Shown here: positions 50,574 to 55,197 of the stretch, piece by piece
How the letters are laid out: each line of letters opens with the position of its first letter
How positions within the stretch are numbered: the stretch's first letter is position 1
Assembly (NCBI GenBank): GCA_016763975.1
Contig: JAESSS010000047.1
Coordinates: forward strand, 1-55,197
Direction: 5' to 3'
DNA from: Candidatus Altimarinota bacterium
Lineage (GTDB): Bacteria; Patescibacteriota; Gracilibacteria; UBA1369; LOWO2-01-FULL-3
Length of the DNA stretch: 55,197 bases
Notes under the pieces: generated by a model
What the model was told of the DNA's origin: nothing
Seen by the model: the letters and a program-made list of their open reading frames with translations, nothing else
Databases searched by the model: none
Position numbers and translations under genes: made by a program

Positions 50574-51489
50574 GCCAAATACCATAAATCAACAAAATTA
50601 CATCGGCATCGATATCGGTGGCACAAAAATAGCCGGACAAAAATACACCAAAGATGCAGAGGGAAAACTATATCCCTCTGGAGATCTCACAAGAATTAAA
50701 ACTGATCCAGCAAATATCAAAGAAGCTATTCAAGATTGTGTATCAGATACAAAAAATGCGCATTCCATTGCTGTTGGAGTTGGTTGGCCAGGAGACGTCG
50801 ATCAGGACACAGGTTTAATTTATAGTGGAGTAAATGTGAACAATATTGGAGCCACAGAAGGTGGTTTTGACATTATTACCTCCATAAAGGAAACAGGCAT
50901 ACAAGTGGTCCGTGTATTAAACGATGCTGATGCACAAGTACTGGCAGCAGCAAATGAATCACCTGAAAAAATCAGAAATGCCGTTGTACTGGGACTTGGA
51001 ACAGGATTAGGAGTTGGAGTTTTAGCGAATGGAGATATCCTTTGGAGTTCGGAATACGGACATCATTCACCGAACTTAGTCGAAGATCCCAATGGCAGAA
51101 CTGAAAGTATAATTTCCGGAACCGGACTAACAAATATCTTACATGAACAAGGTTTTGATGGAGAACTTCCTGAAATGATAAAAAGGCATACTGGAGAAGA
51201 ACTGTTTGATAGAACTATTCAAAAATGGAAATCACATTTTGCCGCAGTAGTTGCCGACATTCAGCTAAGTTATCGCCCAGAAACAACATTCATCTCTGGT
51301 GGACTTGGAGAAAAACTAGTTCAAGAAGACCCCAACTTCCTTAATGCCCTAGAACAAATTTCCAAAGAAATTCTAAATAAAAAAGGTTTCCCTAGAATTG
51401 CCAAAAACTTGAATTTAGCAAAAATACCCTGCAATGATGCTGGAACTAGAGGAGCAGCACTGTATGCAAAAACATACTCCTGCACTTGA
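50539..51489 (+). CDS. ROK-family sugar kinase
   Basis: A 316-aa ROK kinase (glucokinase-like). Phosphate-binding YIGIDIGGTKIAGQ, GVGWPGDVDQDTG, NDADAQVLAA, GLGTGLGVGV and the late TFISGGLG are visible. The catalytic Asp is in NDAD. The usual zinc motif CxCGxxGC is missing; the region reads SSEYGHHSPNLVEDPNGRTE, with two His but no Cys. Substrate unknown. ATG 50539 overlaps the preceding gene. Confidence 0.88.
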   Translation: MMQEIQLLKPLKPNTINQQNYIGIDIGGTKIAGQKYTKDAEGKLYPSGDLTRIKTDPANIKEAIQDCVSDTKNAHSIAVGVGWPGDVDQDTGLIYSGVNVNNIGATEGGFDIITSIKETGIQVVRVLNDADAQVLAAANESPEKIRNAVVLGLGTGLGVGVLANGDILWSSEYGHHSPNLVEDPNGRTESIISGTGLTNILHEQGFDGELPEMIKRHTGEELFDRTIQKWKSHFAAVVADIQLSYRPETTFISGGLGEKLVQEDPNFLNALEQISKEILNKKGFPRIAKNLNLAKIPCNDAGTRGAALYAKTYSCT

Positions 51490-51513
51490 CGTAAGATAGG
51501 AAAGGACTATGAT
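51486..51513 (+). promoter_or_regulatory. promoter of the 245-aa orphan
   Basis: TTGACG (51486-51491), 16-bp spacer, TATGAT (51508-51513). It begins over the stop codon of the ROK gene. Confidence 0.65.
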
Positions 51514-51540
51514 TGCTCCCTAATTGCCTAAAACACAATC

Positions 51541-52278
51541 ATGACTATCGATTACAAACACCCCGTAGTTCTTGAGATCAAAAGAAGCTACACCGAAGCC
51601 CAGCATGCAGATGATGAAGCTCACTTCCAGAAGAAACAAAAACATGACTTTAGTAGAAACCCTGAATCTGGCCAAAGAGCGCTAGACACAGTTCGCTCAA
51701 CTCCAGCAAGACTAGCAGCACTCAGAACAGAGCTCCAAAACTCTACAGATCTTAGTGATGAAGACAGAAACTATTACCTGAATTGGATGAAGGGACATGT
51801 AGATAACGTAAATAACTGGGTTGAAGGGCTAAAAAACCTTGAGTTTGAAGTAATAGCAAGCGACACACAAAATAAGGTTCAAAGCGTTCTTGGTGAGCAT
51901 GAACCGATAAAGATAGCCCTACGTAATTTTGTTCATAAACACTACGACGAAATGATCAGCAAATACAAAGCTCAACATCCTAAACAAGATCAATGGCTAC
52001 CAACAGAAGATATCATCGTCAACACTCTCGCATCAGAAATGAGCAGCGAAGGAATAATGAAAGTTATATTTATCGAAAACGCAAGAATTCAATTAACCCC
52101 ACCACGCAAGACAAGATCACGTAAACACATCCTAGAACTTAATGATGCTGGTGATGTAGTGAACTCTAGCAATCCCACAGCAAAACCTGACAACCCAGAG
52201 ATGAAAGGATTCGGTCTCATAATTTTCGATGAGGACCAAAACTCAAGTTCCCATTTCAACCATTCAGAAATAGTCTGA
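51541..52278 (+). CDS. orphan protein, unknown
   Basis: A 245-aa soluble, highly charged, mostly helical protein (YKHPVVLEIKRSYTEAQHAD). Segments include YYLNWMKGHVDNVNNWVEGL and a Pro/Arg-rich PPRKTRSRKH. No domain recognised. Has its own promoter and is followed by the RNase P RNA gene. Confidence 0.6.
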   Translation: MTIDYKHPVVLEIKRSYTEAQHADDEAHFQKKQKHDFSRNPESGQRALDTVRSTPARLAALRTELQNSTDLSDEDRNYYLNWMKGHVDNVNNWVEGLKNLEFEVIASDTQNKVQSVLGEHEPIKIALRNFVHKHYDEMISKYKAQHPKQDQWLPTEDIIVNTLASEMSSEGIMKVIFIENARIQLTPPRKTRSRKHILELNDAGDVVNSSNPTAKPDNPEMKGFGLIIFDEDQNSSSHFNHSEIV

Positions 52279-52289
52279 AAATAGCCCCC

Positions 52290-52317
52290 TTGCCTTCTCC
52301 TGAAAACATAGTATAAT
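52290..52317 (+). promoter_or_regulatory. rnpB promoter
   Basis: TTGCCT (52290-52295), 16-bp spacer, TATAAT (52312-52317). Predicted transcription start about 52324, just before the P1 helix. Confidence 0.75.
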
Positions 52318-52323
52318 CCTTTA

Positions 52324-52695
52324 GCTCTTTGACGTATTTGAGTGATCGCTGGTTCGCTTCGGTGAATCAGAGGAAAGTCCGAGCAGTACGGAAAACCCAG
52401 CCGCTAACAGCGTGCCGCTCCTACAGCAATGTAAGAGAAGGGAAAGTGCCACAGAGACAATACTAGCCTCCCCGGAGGTGAAAGGTGAAAAGTCCCATTC
52501 AGTGGGAACTCCATAGATATACTTATGGATGTGGGAAAACCCTGGGTGCTGCAAGGTAAGGTGGCGGCTTCATTTGCCCCCAATTGCAAATCAAGTCTCT
52601 TACCGCTAGAGCTCTGGCTATAAATCAGAGCCTAGATAGATGATCACACTCCGCTTGCGGAGTACAGAACTCGGCTTATGATAATACGTCTCTGA
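52324..52695 (+). ncRNA. rnpB: RNase P RNA, bacterial class A
   Basis: Catalytic RNA trimming tRNA 5' ends. The conserved block GAGGAAAGTCCGAGC starts near 52369, followed by the ACAGAGACAATAC region near 52451, GGTAAGG near 52556, the ATAGATGATCAC block near 52635 and the 3' conserved ACAGAACTCGGCTTATG near 52664. Helix P1 is GACGTATT (52330-52337) with AATACGTC (52683-52690). A strong hairpin ACTCCG-CTTG-CGGAGT lies at 52648-52663. The 3' end is approximate; a small TGGGC/GCCCA hairpin (52702-52716) follows without a T-run. Confidence 0.93.
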
Positions 52696-52769
52696 CAAAT
52701 TTGGGCACTGAGCCCAGATTACAAAACATCCACCTAGATTTGTCACGAAAAACACGGTAATCTCAAGGC

Positions 52770-54176
52770 ATGAAACGCTTTGAGATATTTTTCGGCATAA
52801 TCAAAATCCCAGTGGACTTTCTTATGACAGTGCTCGCTTTTTTGACTGCCTACAATTTGCGCCTCCTGACAGATTCCAGCGGCTACATCAAAGAAATCGA
52901 TTTTAGCGTGTTACCAACTCAAAAAGAATATTTAATCTTTAGTCTCTATTCGGCAATTGCCCTCATAGTAATTTTTGCTTTAGGCAAAATGTACAGCCTG
53001 CTGATTACCAATAAATTTGCACAAGAGGCCAAAAAACCAACTGCCCTCGCCTTAATCTGGATCATGGCCACCATCACCTACTTTTATTTCACTAGAACAT
53101 TCCCCTTTTCCCGCCTCGCAATGGCATATTCTTGGTTACTAACAATGCTTTTCATCATTACCGGTCGTGGATTAATCACCATGCTGCAACAAACTCTATT
53201 GAAATCAGGTTATGGCAAAAGAACACTACTTTTTATTGGTGATAATAAAATTTCCAAAGAAATAAGCCAACAATTAGCCCTAAACCCTTCCTACAAAATA
53301 CTCGATATCATCGGTAAAGAAAAAATCAAAGATCTAGAAAAAATCATCAAACGCCGCAAAGTAGATGAAATAATCCAAACTCAATCCCGTCTCAGCGAAA
53401 CCCAAGGCCGCGACGTACTCGAACTCTGCGACATCTACCACATCAAATACCGCTTTGTTCCGGACCTCGTCGAAGTACGCCGTAGCAACATCGAAGTACA
53501 AACCATCGGAGTAATCCCTATTATCGCCCTAAAACCAACCCCACTTGATGGATGGGGGCGAGTCTACAAAAGATTGCTCGACTTCACCGGGGCCCTACTC
53601 GCCCTAATTATTTTGTCCCCTATCCTACTGATAACAGCAATTGCTATTAAAATGGATTCCAAAGGACCAATCATCTTTTCAAAACTCGACGACGGCTCCT
53701 CTGTAAAACGTGTCGGAAAACATGGAAAACTCTTTAAATTCTACAAATTCCGTTCGATGCAACCAAAAACCGACAACCTGCGTTACACCAAACTCGCAGC
53801 AAAAAACACCAGAACCGAAGGCCCTCTAGTCAAAATCAAAGACGACCCTCGTGTCACTCGTGTTGGCAAATTCATCAGAAAATTCTCCATCGACGAACTA
53901 CCCCAACTTTGGAACGTAATCACTGGAGAAAGCTCTCTAGTCGGCCCTCGCGCCCACCTCCCCGAAGAAGTAGCCAAGTACCAAAAACACCATCGTTTCG
54001 TATTCACAATCCAACCAGGAATCACCGGTCTCGCCCAAATCTCCGGCCGCAGCGACCTAACATTTGAAGACGAAGTAAAACTAGACCGCTTCTATATTGA
54101 AAACTGGTCAATCCTCCTCGACCTCAAAATCCTCTTCAAAACAATCTTTGTTGTGATCAAAGGACATAAAGAATAA
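52770..54176 (+). CDS. polyprenyl glycosylphosphotransferase (WcaJ/WbaP type)
   Basis: A 468-aa membrane enzyme that starts surface polysaccharide by placing a sugar phosphate on undecaprenyl phosphate. Four to five N-terminal helices, a Rossmann-like middle (LFIGDNKISKEISQQLA), one helix, and a C-terminal catalytic domain: YKRLLDFTGALLALIIL, GPIIFSKLDDGSSVKRVGKH, FYKFRSM, FSIDELPQLWNVI, SLVGPRAHLPEEV and ITGLAQISGRSDL. TAATCT (52758-52763) lies 6 bases before the ATG. Confidence 0.93.
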   Translation: MKRFEIFFGIIKIPVDFLMTVLAFLTAYNLRLLTDSSGYIKEIDFSVLPTQKEYLIFSLYSAIALIVIFALGKMYSLLITNKFAQEAKKPTALALIWIMATITYFYFTRTFPFSRLAMAYSWLLTMLFIITGRGLITMLQQTLLKSGYGKRTLLFIGDNKISKEISQQLALNPSYKILDIIGKEKIKDLEKIIKRRKVDEIIQTQSRLSETQGRDVLELCDIYHIKYRFVPDLVEVRRSNIEVQTIGVIPIIALKPTPLDGWGRVYKRLLDFTGALLALIILSPILLITAIAIKMDSKGPIIFSKLDDGSSVKRVGKHGKLFKFYKFRSMQPKTDNLRYTKLAAKNTRTEGPLVKIKDDPRVTRVGKFIRKFSIDELPQLWNVITGESSLVGPRAHLPEEVAKYQKHHRFVFTIQPGITGLAQISGRSDLTFEDEVKLDRFYIENWSILLDLKILFKTIFVVIKGHKE

Positions 54177-54178
54177 AC

Positions 54179-54442
54179 CTACCAAGGACGAAAAACCTCT
54201 GGAATAACAAACTCCCCAGATGCTACCGCACAAAAAACTTCCTCAACTACTATTTGTTTAATAGCCGCAACATCCCCTCCCTGCTTTGCTGATGCTTCAA
54301 CAAGATCATCAAAATCTACATCCCCCTCATCTTCAGCCAATATAGCCCGCACAATACGTTCCTTAACAATATCCAAAGACTTAAAAGCAAAAGTATCCTT
54401 TTGCCTCAAGTGATCACGATTAATAACGGTTTGCGACAACAT
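54179..54442 (-). CDS. small orphan protein, unknown
   Basis: An 87-aa protein starting MLSQTVINRDHLRQKDTF (ATG 54442). The start is fixed by a TTGACG-17-TTTAGT promoter ending 7 bases upstream; the longer open frame to 54499 would begin before the promoter. Acidic, helical (DEGDVDFDDLVEASAKQGG). Ends GEFVIPEVFRPW. No family recognised. Confidence 0.6.
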   Translation of the reverse strand: MLSQTVINRDHLRQKDTFAFKSLDIVKERIVRAILAEDEGDVDFDDLVEASAKQGGDVAAIKQIVVEEVFCAVASGEFVIPEVFRPW

Positions 54443-54449
54443 GAAACAG

Positions 54450-54478
54450 ACTAAACACCATAACAAGTAACTCGTCAA
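54450..54478 (-). promoter_or_regulatory. leaderless promoter of the 87-aa orphan
   Basis: On the complement: TTGACG (54473-54478), 17-bp spacer, TTTAGT (54450-54455), 7 bases, ATG 54442. Confidence 0.65.
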
Positions 54479-54507
54479 CAATATCGACACATTTTCCAAA
54501 CATTTAT

Positions 54508-54515
54508 GCTAAAAT
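54508..54515 (+). promoter_or_regulatory. extended -10 of secA
   Basis: TGC-TAAAAT, 10 bases, ATG 54526. A 3-4 nt leader is predicted. Confidence 0.4.
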
Positions 54516-54525
54516 TGCGCCCGTT

Positions 54526-55197
54526 ATGCTCAAAAAGATCTACAAAAAATTATTCGGCACCCAGAGTGACAAAGTCCTCAAACGGGTCAAACCCTTAGTC
54601 GGAGAAATCCTAAAGTTTGCCGAAGAATACTCACAAACAATCAAAGACCAAAACGACGTCCTGGCCAAAACCAGTGAATTTAAACAAAGACTAAAAGACG
54701 GAGAATCCCTAGAAGATCTCCTTCCAGAAGCCTTCGCCCTAGTAAAAATAGCCTGTGGCCACCTCGTTGGCACAAGCTGGGAAGTACGCGGCAACCAAGT
54801 CCCCTGGGAAATCCAAAGTCCCTACGACGTGCAATTACTCGGCGGAATCGTTTTACATCAAGGAAACATCGCAGAAATGCGCACAGGTGAAGGTAAAACC
54901 CTCACTTGTACTATGCCTGTATATTTGAACTCACTCACAGAACGCGGAGTTTTTGTCGTAACCGTCAACGACTACCTCGCCACTCGTGATGCCGAATGGA
55001 TGGGCGGCCTCTACAACTACCTCGGCCTCTCAGTAGGCACCGTAGTCGCCGGACCGGAAAAAGAAGCACGCAAAGCCGCTTATGCCTGTGACGTCACTTA
55101 CGGAACCAATAATGAGTTCGGTTTTGACTATCTCCGCGACAACATGACCACCGATCCCGACAAAATCGTACAACGTGAACTAAATTACACAATTGTA
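54526..55197 (+). CDS. secA: preprotein translocase ATPase SecA, N-terminal part
   Basis: The first 224 residues of SecA, cut by the window end. N-terminal helix, then [20 protein letters not shown], Walker [40 protein letters not shown]. SecA drives protein export through SecYEG. Start [16 protein letters not shown] is typical. Confidence 0.96.
   Translation, partial: MLKKIYKKLFGTQSDKVLKRVKPLVGEILKFAEEYSQTIKDQNDVLAKTSEFKQRLKDGESLEDLLPEAFALVKIACGHLVGTSWEVRGNQVPWEIQSPYDVQLLGGIVLHQGNIAEMRTGEGKTLTCTMPVYLNSLTERGVFVVTVNDYLATRDAEWMGGLYNYLGLSVGTVVAGPEKEARKAAYACDVTYGTNNEFGFDYLRDNMTTDPDKIVQRELNYTIV

Noticed and set aside
52321-52589. Minus-strand open frames over the RNase P RNA
   Set aside because: The conserved blocks of rnpB explain this sequence on the plus strand.
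54443-54499. Longer N-terminus of the 87-aa orphan
   Set aside because: A TTGACG-17-TTTAGT promoter lies inside it, 7 bases before ATG 54442.
1-55197. TGA recoding as in Gracilibacteria
   Set aside because: TGA ends the RNHCP and PilV-like genes in ATGA overlaps, and conserved tryptophans are TGG.
1-55197. tRNA genes, CRISPR arrays, insertion sequences, prophage
   Set aside because: Intergenic regions are short; I found no T-loop pattern, no regularly spaced repeats, no transposase and no phage proteins by reading.

Overview
The window looks like a chromosomal segment of a Candidate Phyla Radiation (Patescibacteria) bacterium, probably Peregrinibacteria-like. The clues are a set of proteins typical of that group: a cysteine-rich protein with repeated YSPEEY motifs, tandem VirB2/TrbC-like pilins behind PilT, RNHCP and DUF3105 proteins, and many short orphans. 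Other clues are short intergenic gaps and a modest but real biosynthetic set (glnA, proB, ilvD, an aspartase-like enzyme). The genetic code is standard: TGA ends several well-defined genes, so this is not a Gracilibacteria-type recoded genome. The taxonomic call is inference; no 16S or full ribosomal cluster is present. I see no tRNA, CRISPR array, prophage or insertion sequence.

Layout. 1-5.8 kb, minus strand: envelope and secreted proteins (cupredoxin lipoprotein, VanW protein, DUF3105 protein, a 569-aa membrane-anchored protein), Smr and a 4-TM protein. 5.8-13 kb: cysteine-rich protein, DEAD-box helicase, PhnA-like protein, SLH protein, DUF4105 protein, LysE-type exporter, gpmA. 13-20.5 kb: DNA glycosylase, FkbM methyltransferase, proB, thioredoxin-like protein, hydrolase, glnA, an MgtC/DUF4010 membrane protein and a second 4-TM protein. 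20.5-28 kb: rpmB, aspartase/fumarase-like enzyme, queE-queC-queF, a 46-aa basic protein, folC, ftsQ, Sbp. 28.3-32.1 kb: pilT plus five consecutive two-helix pilin-like proteins. 32-39.4 kb, minus strand: metG, then a type IV pilus operon (pilN, pilO, pilC, three prepilins, a PilX-like protein) ending in a stand-alone asparaginase C-terminal domain. 39.4-46.6 kb: a 460-aa orphan, RNHCP-tilS, ftsH-hsp20-galU, TPR protein. 46.6-52.3 kb: ilvD, small orphans and a ROK kinase. 52.3 kb to the end: RNase P RNA, a WcaJ-type sugar transferase, and the start of secA.

Three patterns cut across single genes. (1) About twenty genes have a -10 box ending 6-10 bp before the start codon, which predicts leaderless mRNAs. 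Other promoters have A/T-rich leaders, usually without Shine-Dalgarno. Two divergent pairs are extreme: proB/fkbM share one CATG as both start codons, and folC/ftsQ have each -10 box overlapping the other gene's start codon. (2) Four genes are broken by one base at a homopolymer (glnA 5' end, MgtC/DUF4010 5' end, the 20.1-kb 4-TM gene, the 39.5-kb gene), three of them within 1.8 kb. (3) The + strand is visibly A- and C-rich whichever way the genes run, so plus-strand and minus-strand proteins differ in composition.

The best candidates for an undescribed system are the pilT plus five-pilin operon, with the separate prepilin operon 3 kb away, and the 35-cysteine protein.
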